From: Rugosimonospora africana
GTDB taxonomy: Bacteria > Actinomycetota > Actinomycetes > Mycobacteriales > Micromonosporaceae
Reading direction: 5' to 3'
DNA: 43,357 nucleotides
Assembly (NCBI RefSeq): GCF_016862975.1
Contig: NZ_BONZ01000010.1
Coordinates: 1 to 43,357, forward strand
Position 1 is the stretch's first letter. Every line of letters begins with the position of its first letter. The notes beneath the pieces are model-generated. The model saw only the letters and a list, made by a program, of their open reading frames with translations. It made no database searches and had not been told where the DNA came from. Both the position numbers and the translations under genes were made by a program. This document shows positions 8,563-15,083 of this stretch, piece after piece.

Positions 8563-8724
8563 CGTATCTCGGGCACGATCGCGCGTCTCGGGTAAGCCGC
8601 ATCATCTCTGGCAGGCCGCATCGCGGGAAAGACCGCCGGCCGACGCCCGCGGAACGTCGGCTCGCGAGAGGCCATCCGCGAGGGGTGCCCCACGAAGGAC
8701 CGACGCCTTCTCACGCTCATAAAA

Positions 8725-8758
8725 AACCACGGGACGCGCCGCGACGCGTCCCGTGGTT
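8725..8758 (-). terminator. Intrinsic terminator of the Pro-rich membrane protein gene
   Basis: Arms AACCACGGGACGCG and CGCGTCCCGTGGTT form a perfect 14-bp stem with a six-base loop. On the minus strand the stem is followed by a run of T residues, a textbook Rho-independent terminator 33 bases after the stop of the gene at 8792-9556. Confidence 0.82.
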
Positions 8759-8791
8759 CGGCTTGGCTGATTGAATCCGCAGGGCTCCGAC

Positions 8792-9556
8792 TTATGAGTG
8801 GTGCGCCGGCGGAGCGGAGTGCGGAGGCTCCGGGGGCGCCGGCGGTGCCGAGTGTGGGTGCGCCGGCGGCGCCGAGTGTGGTGGCGCCGAGGGCACGTGG
8901 TACGTCGGCGCCTCGGCCGCCGGGTACGTCTGCTGCGGGTACGTCTGTTGTGGATAGGTCGGCTGCGGCTGGCTCGGCGCTGCGTACGAGGGCGGCGGGT
9001 ACCCGGGCTGGGTGAATGCCGGCGGCTGTGCGGCCGGCTGCGGAGGCGCGATCGGCGGCTGCTGAGCGGCCTGGTTGGGCCAGGTCGGCGGCGAGTACGG
9101 CGACAGCGGCTGGGCCGGCGGCTGGGGCTGGGCCGTCGGCTGGTACGGAGGGGGCGGCGGCGGGTACCCGGTGTAGCCGCCCGGACCCGCGGGAGCGCCG
9201 AGCAGCGGTCGCGGTTCTCCACCGGGCCCGCGGCCGGTGAACGCGACGGCCAGCAGCGTCATGGCGGCGGCGAGCAGCACGACGTCGGTCACGTTGTAGA
9301 AGTCGAGCCAGGCGGCGACCGTCGACGTCGACTCCGACCGATAGATATGCTCGCTCATCGCGATCCAGATGATGTTGAGGATCGCGTCGAGGGCGAATGC
9401 CGCGCCGCCCATCGCGCCGAGTATGGCGGCCCTGCCGCCGAGGCGCGGCCTGCTGATCACGGCGAGCACCAGGCCCGCGATACCCAGGAGGACAAGGGGG
9501 ACCCGCAGCACGATCTGCGCGCCGGTGGGCAACAGCCCGACAGCCTCGTAGGACAT
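8792..9556 (-). CDS. Membrane protein with three helices and a long Pro/Gln/Tyr-rich tail
   Basis: A 254-residue protein of unknown function. Residues 15-35, 44-67 and 85-107 are hydrophobic helices; there is no cleavable signal peptide. Residues 112-254 form a low-complexity tail of Pro, Gln, Tyr, Ala and, at the end, repeated HSAPPA units. It also contains a tandem TYPQQ repeat. AAGGAGG lies four bases before the ATG, so the start is secure. It is monocistronic with its own terminator, between ftsX and smpB. Pro-rich tails of this sort are common in actinobacterial membrane proteins and may bind partner proteins; no function is claimed. The protein at 16986-17444 has a similar layout. Confidence 0.8.
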   Translation of the reverse strand: MSYEAVGLLPTGAQIVLRVPLVLLGIAGLVLAVISRPRLGGRAAILGAMGGAAFALDAILNIIWIAMSEHIYRSESTSTVAAWLDFYNVTDVVLLAAAMTLLAVAFTGRGPGGEPRPLLGAPAGPGGYTGYPPPPPPYQPTAQPQPPAQPLSPYSPPTWPNQAAQQPPIAPPQPAAQPPAFTQPGYPPPSYAAPSQPQPTYPQQTYPQQTYPAAEAPTYHVPSAPPHSAPPAHPHSAPPAPPEPPHSAPPAHHS

Positions 9557-9817
9557 GTGGCCTCCTTGCTAGGGAACTCGCCGCAGGACCCCGGCGTCGC
9601 CCGTACGTTACCGGTCCCACCCGGCTCCGGACAGCTACCGACACCGTGGCGCCGGCTCATCGAGGGCATGAACCGGCGGGCTAACTTGTTGGACGACTAG
9701 GTGGTCAGATCCGGTAGCATTGCCGGTCGCACCAATCCGCCCAGTCGCACCCACTCGTGAGGTCGCGGTCCATTCGGGCGGTCGGGCTGGGCCAAGAAGT
9801 CAGGGAGGTGAGTCGGA

Positions 9818-10294
9818 ATGCCGCGGGAAAAGGGCCGCAAGATCGTCGCGTCCAACCGGAAGGCGCGCCACGACTACGCCATCCTCGATACGTATGAGGC
9901 GGGTCTGGCTCTGACGGGTACCGAGGTCAAGTCGCTGCGCCTGGGGCGGGCCTCGTTGGTGGACGCGTTCGCCCAGGAGAAAGACGGCGAGATCTACCTG
10001 TACGGGATGCACATCCCCGAGTACATCCAGGGCTCCTGGACCAACCACGAGCCGCGCCGCACCCGCAAGCTCCTGCTCAAACGGCTCGAGATCACTCGAC
10101 TGCTCGGCAAGCTGCAGGAGACCGGGTTGACCCTGGTGCCGCTCTCCCTCTACTTTGCTGACGGCTGGGCGAAAGTCGAGTTGGGTCTGGCGCGCGGTAA
10201 GAAGTCCTACGACAAGCGCCAGGACCTGGCAAAGCGGGACGCCGACCGGGAGATCAGCCGGGCGATGGGCCGGCGCGCCAAGGGTATGGGCTAG
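9818..10294 (+). CDS. smpB: SsrA-binding protein SmpB
   Basis: A 158-residue RNA-binding protein that carries tmRNA to stalled ribosomes for trans-translation. The OB-fold core ([34 protein letters not shown]) and the YIQGSW and [12 protein letters not shown] segments are canonical. The basic C-terminal tail ([29 protein letters not shown]), which mimics mRNA in the decoding centre, is complete. GGGAGGTGA precedes the ATG. The tmRNA gene lies 1.07 kb downstream on the same strand with one gene in between, the usual actinobacterial order. Confidence 0.97.
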   Translation: MPREKGRKIVASNRKARHDYAILDTYEAGLALTGTEVKSLRLGRASLVDAFAQEKDGEIYLYGMHIPEYIQGSWTNHEPRRTRKLLLKRLEITRLLGKLQETGLTLVPLSLYFADGWAKVELGLARGKKSYDKRQDLAKRDADREISRAMGRRAKGMG

Positions 10295-10344
10295 ACCGGT
10301 ACCCGTTCCCGCCGGCGGCACCGCGTCAGGGAGGGAAACTACCC

Positions 10345-11217
10345 GTGGGCAAGCACAACGCTCCCGACGCGGAGCGGCCTACCCAGGCGGACGTCGACCA
10401 GACGCAGGTGCTGGCGCCGGTACTCGCCGAGATTCGCTCCGAAGTGGAGCGGACCTGGCCGGCCGAGCTGCCGTCTCAGGACCAGACGGTCCTGCTGTCG
10501 CGGGTACCTCTGGATGAGCCCGAGCGCGAGCGCTCCAAGGCGCCGGTGCGGATCGCCGTCCTGGTGGCAGTTGTCGCCACAGTCATGCTCAGCGCGCTGG
10601 TCTGGACAGTGAACCGGCGGTCAGACCCGGAGATCACCGCGCTGCGGGTGGATCCGCCGAGCCTGTCGTCCACCGCCGGCGGAATGCTCGACATCGTCGT
10701 GACGCCGGCAGGTGGCGCGTCTACCGCGAGTCCGGTGCTCTCCGCGTCCGTACCGTCGACGACCGGGGGGAGCGTCACCGCGAGCCCCGGCCTGAGCCCG
10801 ACTTCGAATCGTCGCCCGGTGCCTCCGCCCGGAGGCGACCGGCCGGCCACCACGGTGCCGACCCATCCGCCCACGACCTCGGCCGTACCACCCGCGCAGC
10901 CGGCCCGGCTGGCGGCGCAGTACCAGAAGGTCAGCAGCGATCACCACTCGTACAAGGGGAAGTACACGATTACGAACCGCGGCGGGACGGCGGCCAAGGG
11001 CTGGACGCTCGTGGTGACGTTCTCCGGATCGGGCACTCTGACCATGTCCACGCGGGACGTCCGCGCCAGCTCGGGCTCGAACCACAGCGTGGTCTTCACC
11101 TACAGCGGCACGGTGTCGCCGGGCGGCTCGACGAGCTTCACCTTCACGATGGAGGGCAGCAACTGGGGTTCGGCGCCGACCCCGACCAGCTGCTCGATCA
11201 ACGGCGGGTCCTGCTGA
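10345..11217 (+). CDS. Membrane-anchored protein with an extracellular CBM2-like domain
   Basis: A 290-residue type-II membrane protein. Residues 1-68 are a charged cytoplasmic part and 69-88 a single transmembrane helix. Residues 90-185 are a Pro/Thr/Ser-rich linker. Residues 186-290 form a beta-sandwich domain resembling family-2 carbohydrate-binding modules: KGKYTITNRGGTAAKGWTLV, then TVSPGGSTSFTF and a final Cys. Only part of the CBM2 signature survives and the surface tryptophans are few, so polysaccharide binding is not certain. GGGAGGG stands nine bases before GTG 10345. It sits between smpB and ssrA. The kinase at 20310-21659 has a related C-terminal domain, so this may be an anchored, non-catalytic sensor or wall-binding protein. 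Confidence 0.72.
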   Translation: MGKHNAPDAERPTQADVDQTQVLAPVLAEIRSEVERTWPAELPSQDQTVLLSRVPLDEPERERSKAPVRIAVLVAVVATVMLSALVWTVNRRSDPEITALRVDPPSLSSTAGGMLDIVVTPAGGASTASPVLSASVPSTTGGSVTASPGLSPTSNRRPVPPPGGDRPATTVPTHPPTTSAVPPAQPARLAAQYQKVSSDHHSYKGKYTITNRGGTAAKGWTLVVTFSGSGTLTMSTRDVRASSGSNHSVVFTYSGTVSPGGSTSFTFTMEGSNWGSAPTPTSCSINGGSC

Positions 11218-11330
11218 TTCCGTCCCCGCTGGGCGTTATGCCCGGTCGGGTCCGGTGCCGATCCCGGTGCCCGGCTCGGAGGTCTCCGCCGGCGGGGGAT
11301 ATCCGGAATGAATCTTCGGGGCCCAGGCGT

Positions 11331-11336
11331 TAGGCT
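11331..11336 (+). promoter_or_regulatory. Possible -10 element of the ssrA promoter
   Basis: TAGGCT lies 32 bases before the mature 5' end of tmRNA, which would leave a short leader for RNase P removal. The -35 region is weak, so the assignment is tentative. Confidence 0.3.
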
Positions 11337-11368
11337 TAGGTGCGTGTCGAGTGGCACGCATGTGACCA

Positions 11369-11741
11369 GGGGGTGACAGGTTTCGACTACGTTTGCTGAG
11401 GCAGGGGAAGCGAGCCGAGGAAGCCGACGTCGTCTCGAAAATCGTCGTCGGAAACCAATAAGCGCCAAGAACAGTCGCGCTGCGTACGCCCTCGCCGCCT
11501 GAGGCGAGTGACGTCGCTGTCGGTCTAGGAGGGCCTTCGGCCTAGTTAACCGGCATCAGTTAGAAGGCTGGCCAAGCAGATCCGGTCGCGGGGTCTGTGC
11601 GGTGAGATTAATCGCGACTGGGCCCGTCACACCGACTCGCTCGCGTGATCGGAGGGGCCGAGTAGAGGCACAGCGAGCTGCGCTCGGAGAAGCCCTGGCA
11701 ACGCGACGGAGGACCCGGGTTCGATTCCCGGCACCTCCACC
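11369..11741 (+). ncRNA. ssrA: Transfer-messenger RNA (tmRNA)
   Basis: The 5' end GGGGGTGACAGGTTTCGACT is the conserved tmRNA start. The acceptor stem pairs GGGGGTG (11369-11375) with CACCTCC (11732-11738), with one G-U pair. The T-arm GGGTTCGATTCCC lies just before the 3' end. The resume frame at 11464-11502 encodes AKNSRAAYALAA and a TGA stop, a proteolysis tag with the normal ALAA ending. The discriminator A and CC are encoded but not the final A of CCA. Length is about 373 bases. With SmpB it rescues stalled ribosomes. The last bases are duplicated at 14237, see findings. Confidence 0.96.
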
Positions 11742-11766
11742 TGGAGGACCAGAAGCGGCGGCGCCA
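11733..11766 (+). repeat. 34-bp direct repeat, copy A (end of ssrA)
   Basis: This copy starts in the acceptor stem of tmRNA and continues through the trailer into the first arm of the terminator. It is identical over 34 bases to 14237-14270. Such a repeat at a tmRNA 3' end is the expected trace of attL/attR formed by site-specific integration. Confidence 0.6.
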
Positions 11767-11790
11767 GCCCAATTGGGCTGGCGCCGCCGC
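11755..11790 (+). terminator. ssrA terminator, perfect 36-bp palindrome
   Basis: The 18-base arm from GCGGCGGCGCCAGCCCAA is followed directly by its reverse complement, then TTT. The centre is AATT, so the hairpin has a minimal loop. It begins 14 bases after the tmRNA 3' end and is a strong terminator in both orientations. Confidence 0.75.
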
Positions 11791-11973
11791 CGTTTGCGCT
11801 GAGTTGCTGGCGACTGCATAGGCGCCCGTAATCGGGCGCAAATGAGGGCGGACCCGTAGGACTGACGGGGGCTCCGTGACGGATCCCGTCCCGGTGCGTG
11901 GCATCGGCGAGCCGAGTAGGCGTCGCTCAACGCCGTGGCGGTCGGAGCGTGGGAGGCTCCGGCAAGGTGCCGC

Positions 11974-12837
11974 TCACCCGGAACGCCCTCCGGTTGGCGT
12001 ACGGCAGGCGTCGGCGTAGCGAGCCGGGGACATGCCGATCACACTCGTGAAGTCCCGAATCAGGTGCGACTGATCGCTGTAGCCCAGTTCATCGGCGAGC
12101 AGGTCCCATTGGACCTCCCGCTGCCGGGCCACTCGCTCGGCAGCGTTGACCAGCCGGTAGCGGCGGATCGCCCACTTCGGGGTCACTCCGACGTAGTCCG
12201 CGAACAGTCGTTGCAGTTGCCGGATGCTCCAGTGGCACGCCCGTGCCAGATCGGCCACTCTCACGATCGCCTGGTCGTCGATGACGCGCTCGACCGCAGC
12301 GGTTGCGGCGACCTGCTCGGCCGACGGTGCCGCCAGCCGATCCGTGAAGAACGCCGCCGCTTGGGCGAAGCGCTCCTCGTCGGTGACGGCTTCCCGCACG
12401 GCGGCGGCGAACACCTCACCAGCCGGGCCGAATACCTCCGCGATCGGGACGCCGCGATCGGTGAGCGTGCTCATCGGCGCACCGAGCACGTCCCGAAACG
12501 CGCCCGGCCGGAACATGACACCGAGTACCCAGCTTTGGCCACTGAGATCGCGGACCCAGGGCCGCCGTAGTGGACCCATGACCGTGGCGTCCTGCGCTTC
12601 GATCACTACGTGGACCGCCGGGAGGGTCAACAGCCGCTGGTGGTGGACGACCCCTCGCGGTAGATCCCACTCGACGTGCCAGAACAAATCGAGGTGGGCC
12701 TCGAGTGGGCCGGGCACCGCGGATCTGGTCCGACGGAAGGCGCGCAGGCTCTCCTGCGGACGCAGGATGCCTCGCGAATTCTCCACGGGCGGCCGCGCCT
12801 GCCCTGGTTGGCGCGTTTGTTCAACGCCGCCGGTCAC
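11974..12837 (-). CDS. AraC-family transcriptional regulator
   Basis: A regulator of about 287 residues. The C-terminal third holds the two AraC helix-turn-helix units (VRVADLARACHWSIRQLQRLFADYVGVTPKWAIRRYRL and DLLADELGYSDQSHLIRDFTSVIGMSPARYA). The N-terminal part (GILRPQESLRAFRRTR ... LDLFWHVEWDLP) matches the DUF6597-type sensor domain. The start is uncertain: GTG 12837 has GGAAG upstream, GTG 12786 would remove 17 residues, and an ATG at 12885 would run into the divergent gene. It shares a short promoter region with the divergent TIGR03086 gene and probably controls it. It lies inside the segment bounded by the ssrA-derived repeat. Confidence 0.85.
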   Translation of the reverse strand: MTGGVEQTRQPGQARPPVENSRGILRPQESLRAFRRTRSAVPGPLEAHLDLFWHVEWDLPRGVVHHQRLLTLPAVHVVIEAQDATVMGPLRRPWVRDLSGQSWVLGVMFRPGAFRDVLGAPMSTLTDRGVPIAEVFGPAGEVFAAAVREAVTDEERFAQAAAFFTDRLAAPSAEQVAATAAVERVIDDQAIVRVADLARACHWSIRQLQRLFADYVGVTPKWAIRRYRLVNAAERVARQREVQWDLLADELGYSDQSHLIRDFTSVIGMSPARYADACRTPTGGRSG

Positions 12838-12845
12838 CTTCCGCC

Positions 12846-12851
12846 TAGCAT
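12846..12851 (+). promoter_or_regulatory. -10 element for the TIGR03086 gene
   Basis: TAGCAT fits TANNNT and lies 32 bases before the ATG at 12884. On the other strand the overlapping GATGCT stands nine bases before the AraC GTG, so the two divergent genes may share one core promoter region. Confidence 0.35.
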
Positions 12852-12883
12852 CGCTGCTGGTACCGCTTCCCAGGAGGATGTTC

Positions 12884-13462
12884 ATGCCCGCAGACACCGC
12901 CAATCTGGCCGCCGTGACCGACAAGACGACGACGCTCCTGGCCGGGATCCGGCCCGAGAAGCGTGCGCTCCCGACGCCGTGCCCAGATTATGACGTGGCG
13001 ACTCTCACCGATCACCTGATCGGATGGCTGCGGATGTTTGCCGCTCGGGCTGCCGGGGTGGATTACCACGACGACCCGAACTCATACCGATGCGGTGTCG
13101 ATCCGGCTGCCGAGTTCGCCGCCGCGGGCGAGCAGGCGGTCGCGGCGTTCCGGGCCGGGGCTGCCGATCGGCCGCTGCGCATGACGTCGTCCGAACTGCC
13201 CGGCGCTATGGTGCTCGGGATGGTGCTGGTCGAGTGCGTCGGGCACGGTTGGGACCTCGCGGTCGCGACAGGCCAACCGGTGCCGTACACCGAGCTGGAG
13301 GCGCAGGCGGCGCTCGACACGGCCCGCGGCATGCTCATGCCCGCCTACCGAGGCCCGGGCAAAACCTTCGGTTACGAAGTCGAGGTCGGCGCCGACGCGC
13401 CCGCTGTAGACCGCCTGATCGCCTTCATCGGCCGGGACCCCGCTCTGCACCGCGCCTCATAA
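12884..13462 (+). CDS. TIGR03086-family metal-binding protein (DinB/MDMPI superfamily)
   Basis: A 192-residue protein of the TIGR03086 family, related to mycothiol-dependent maleylpyruvate isomerase and DinB four-helix proteins. The family start motif (LPTPCPDYDVATLTDHLIGWLRMF) is at about 28-51 and gives one metal-binding His. A second conserved stretch, VECVGHGWDLAVATGQP, lies near 114-130 and supplies another. Members are thought to bind a divalent metal and perhaps use mycothiol, but most have no known substrate. AGGAGG six bases before ATG 12884 fixes the start. It is divergent from the AraC-type regulator, a frequent pairing of enzyme and local activator. Confidence 0.85.
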   Translation: MPADTANLAAVTDKTTTLLAGIRPEKRALPTPCPDYDVATLTDHLIGWLRMFAARAAGVDYHDDPNSYRCGVDPAAEFAAAGEQAVAAFRAGAADRPLRMTSSELPGAMVLGMVLVECVGHGWDLAVATGQPVPYTELEAQAALDTARGMLMPAYRGPGKTFGYEVEVGADAPAVDRLIAFIGRDPALHRAS

Positions 13463-13504
13463 TGGTCCGCTGATGTCGCCGACGCATTGCTGATGTTTGT
13501 CCGC

Positions 13505-13879
13505 TCACACGGCCAACGTGGCGACGTCGTATTTGATGATTGCGGCGTCTCGGGTGACCAGGGTCAGATCGGCGCACTGCGCCTGAGCTATGAGCAAGCG
13601 GTCGAACGGGTCGCGGTGGATCGGTGGCAGCCGGCCAGCCGTGATGGTGTGCTCGGATGTGATATGTAGTTCGCGGAACCCGCTGTCGCGGATGCGTTCA
13701 GGAAGATCTGCTGGCTCCTGGAGCTTGCCGATTGCCTGCTTGATGGCGACTTCCCAGACCGTGGCCGGGCTGAGATACACGTTCGGGTCGTGGTCGAGCT
13801 TTTCCTTGATGTCATCCGCCAAGGTGGGATCGTCTGCCAGCCACCAGAGCACAACATGGGTGTCCAGCAGCAGGTTCAC
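13505..13879 (-). CDS. vapC: VapC-type PIN-domain toxin
   Basis: A 124-residue PIN-domain ribonuclease, the toxin of a type II toxin-antitoxin pair. The acidic active-site residues are present: Asp6 (LLLDTHVVLWW), Glu43 (TVWEVAIKQ), Asp90/Asp93 (HRDPFDRLLIAQA) and Asp111 (VTRDAAI). The sequence belongs to the PIN subgroup usually paired with Phd/YefM-like antitoxins. The GTG start overlaps the antitoxin stop as GTGA, which couples their translation. The target RNA is unknown. The gene is full length and looks active. Confidence 0.93.
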   Translation of the reverse strand: MNLLLDTHVVLWWLADDPTLADDIKEKLDHDPNVYLSPATVWEVAIKQAIGKLQEPADLPERIRDSGFRELHITSEHTITAGRLPPIHRDPFDRLLIAQAQCADLTLVTRDAAIIKYDVATLAV

Positions 13880-14133
13880 GGTGCCAGCCCGAAGTCCGCC
13901 GCGATGCTTTCGTTGACGTCGGGCGAGTCCCAGTCGTTGGCGGCCACGAGTCTGCCCGCCAAGGAGCCGCGAGAGGTCCGCGAGACGCGCCGAGTCAGCG
14001 GGACGACCTTGGCGACCGGGGTGCCGGCGCGACTGATGATGATCTCTTCGCCGTGCTCCACGCGCTCAATGATGCGCGACAGATTGGTCTTGGCGTCGTG
14101 GATGTTGAACTGCGCCGCAGGCTCGCTGGACAT
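13876..14133 (-). CDS. vapB: Phd/YefM-type (VapB-like) antitoxin
   Basis: An 85-residue antitoxin. The N-terminal Phd/YefM DNA-binding fold is clear (QFNIHDAKTNLSRIIERVEHGEEIIISRAGTPVAKVVPL), and a flexible C-terminal tail with VNESIAADFGLAP should bind the toxin. ATG 14133 is chosen over a GTG two codons upstream because GGGAGG stands five bases before it. The antitoxin gene comes first in the operon, as usual. The palindrome TTAGCTAA at 14144-14151 just upstream is a candidate operator for autorepression by the toxin-antitoxin complex. Confidence 0.92.
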   Translation of the reverse strand: MSSEPAAQFNIHDAKTNLSRIIERVEHGEEIIISRAGTPVAKVVPLTRRVSRTSRGSLAGRLVAANDWDSPDVNESIAADFGLAP

Positions 14134-14143
14134 CGGCACCTCC

Positions 14144-14151
14144 CTTAGCTA
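14144..14151. promoter_or_regulatory. Palindrome upstream of vapB, candidate operator
   Basis: TTAGCTAA is a perfect 8-bp palindrome directly upstream of the ribosome-binding site, in a short AT-rich stretch that should also contain the -10 element. Type II systems repress their own promoter through such sites. Eight bases can occur by chance, so confidence is low. Confidence 0.3.
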
Positions 14152-14236
14152 AGAGATTAGTCCACCTTTGCCGCCGTAGCCAACGCGACGTGCAAGCGGG
14201 CGATCGGCTCGGCGAGGTTCAAGCAAGCGGTCAGTA

Positions 14237-14270
14237 CCTCCACCTGGAGGACCAGAAGCGGCGGCGCCAC
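14237..14270 (+). repeat. 34-bp direct repeat, copy B (ssrA-end duplicate)
   Basis: Identical to 11733-11766, including the last nine bases of the tmRNA gene (ACCTCCACC). The hairpin that follows (GCCACCC/GGGTGGC, 14261-14289) is a decayed version of the ssrA terminator, and the downstream TTTGCGC matches as well. The upstream T-arm is not conserved. The copy marks the far end of a 2.5-kb segment holding araC, TIGR03086 and vapBC genes. Confidence 0.6.
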
Positions 14271-14347
14271 CCGATGGGTGGCGTGGCCGTTGTTTGCGCC
14301 GTGGATGGGGACTCGCCTTCGGCGCCGCGCTGTCCGATCATGATGGG

Positions 14348-14992
14348 ATGACCGCCAATGACGTCACGCGGGCCGTCACGCTTGCCCGGGAAACCCTTGA
14401 AACGGCTATCGAACTCGACTGGCACGTGCCGGCCGGCGGGTTGGAGTGGAGTTGCTGGGAGACGGTCGAGCACATGAGCGACGACCTGTTCACGTACGCT
14501 GCCCAGCTCGGCCCGTCGAATCCGTCGCTGGCCACCCATGTCCCGTTCGGATGGCAACGACGCCGCGAAGGCGGGCCAGCATTGACGATCTTTGTGGATC
14601 CGGCTGAGGGCCAGCCAGCACTGGTGAAGGTCTTCGAGGCATGCGGCACGATGCTGGCTGCCATGGTGAGCTTCGTGCCGCCCGGCCGGCAGTCATTCCA
14701 CTCGTACGGACCCTCTGACGTCAGCGGATTCGCCGCCATGGGCGTAGTCGAGGTCCTGGTCCACATGCATGACGTTGCCGCGGGGTTGGGTCTCGCGTGG
14801 TCACCGCCGGACGACCTGTGTGCGGGTGCGCTGCGCCGGCTTTTTCCGGCCGTGTCGTCGACCGGCGAGCCATGGCCGACACTGCTCTGGGCGACGGGTC
14901 GCGCGGATCTGCACGGCCAGCCAGCACAGACTTCGTGGACGTGGGACGGCAGCCCACGCGTCATGTACGCCGATCCGGCCTTACCGAGTTGA
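14348..14992 (+). CDS. DinB/maleylpyruvate-isomerase-like protein
   Basis: A 214-residue protein of the DinB/MDMPI superfamily. The first half has the typical four-helix pattern with a metal-ligand position (WSCWETVEHMSDDLFTYAAQL at about 37-57). VVEVLVHMHDVAAGLGLAW at about 135-153 supplies the other ligand. Family members carry a divalent metal and several use mycothiol or bacillithiol; the substrate here is unknown. ATG 14348 is chosen because it begins the fold, although no strong ribosome-binding site is seen and an in-frame GTG or ATG upstream cannot be excluded. It lies just outside the ssrA-derived repeat and converges with the secreted-protein gene across a hairpin. Confidence 0.72.
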   Translation: MTANDVTRAVTLARETLETAIELDWHVPAGGLEWSCWETVEHMSDDLFTYAAQLGPSNPSLATHVPFGWQRRREGGPALTIFVDPAEGQPALVKVFEACGTMLAAMVSFVPPGRQSFHSYGPSDVSGFAAMGVVEVLVHMHDVAAGLGLAWSPPDDLCAGALRRLFPAVSSTGEPWPTLLWATGRADLHGQPAQTSWTWDGSPRVMYADPALPS

Positions 14993-15018
14993 AGACTCCC
15001 ACGAGGCGATGGTGAGAA

Positions 15019-15054
15019 GCGGCGGCGTCACCCGAAGGAGGGTGGCGCCGCCGG
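15019..15054. terminator. Bidirectional hairpin between convergent genes
   Basis: GGCGGCGTCACCC pairs with GGGTGGCGCCGCC across a six-base loop, with one wobble. It lies between the stops at 14992 (plus) and 15084 (minus) and can serve both. The left arm begins AGAAGCGGCGGCG, shared with the hairpins at 11755 and 14261. Confidence 0.65.
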
Positions 15055-15083
15055 TCATGTCGATGGGGGGTCGGCCAGGCCGA

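Noticed and set aside
14213-14245. A tRNA-like 3' end (GGTTCAAGC followed by ACCTCCACC)
   Set aside because: No cloverleaf can be built upstream. It is explained as the duplicated end of ssrA with a lost T-arm.
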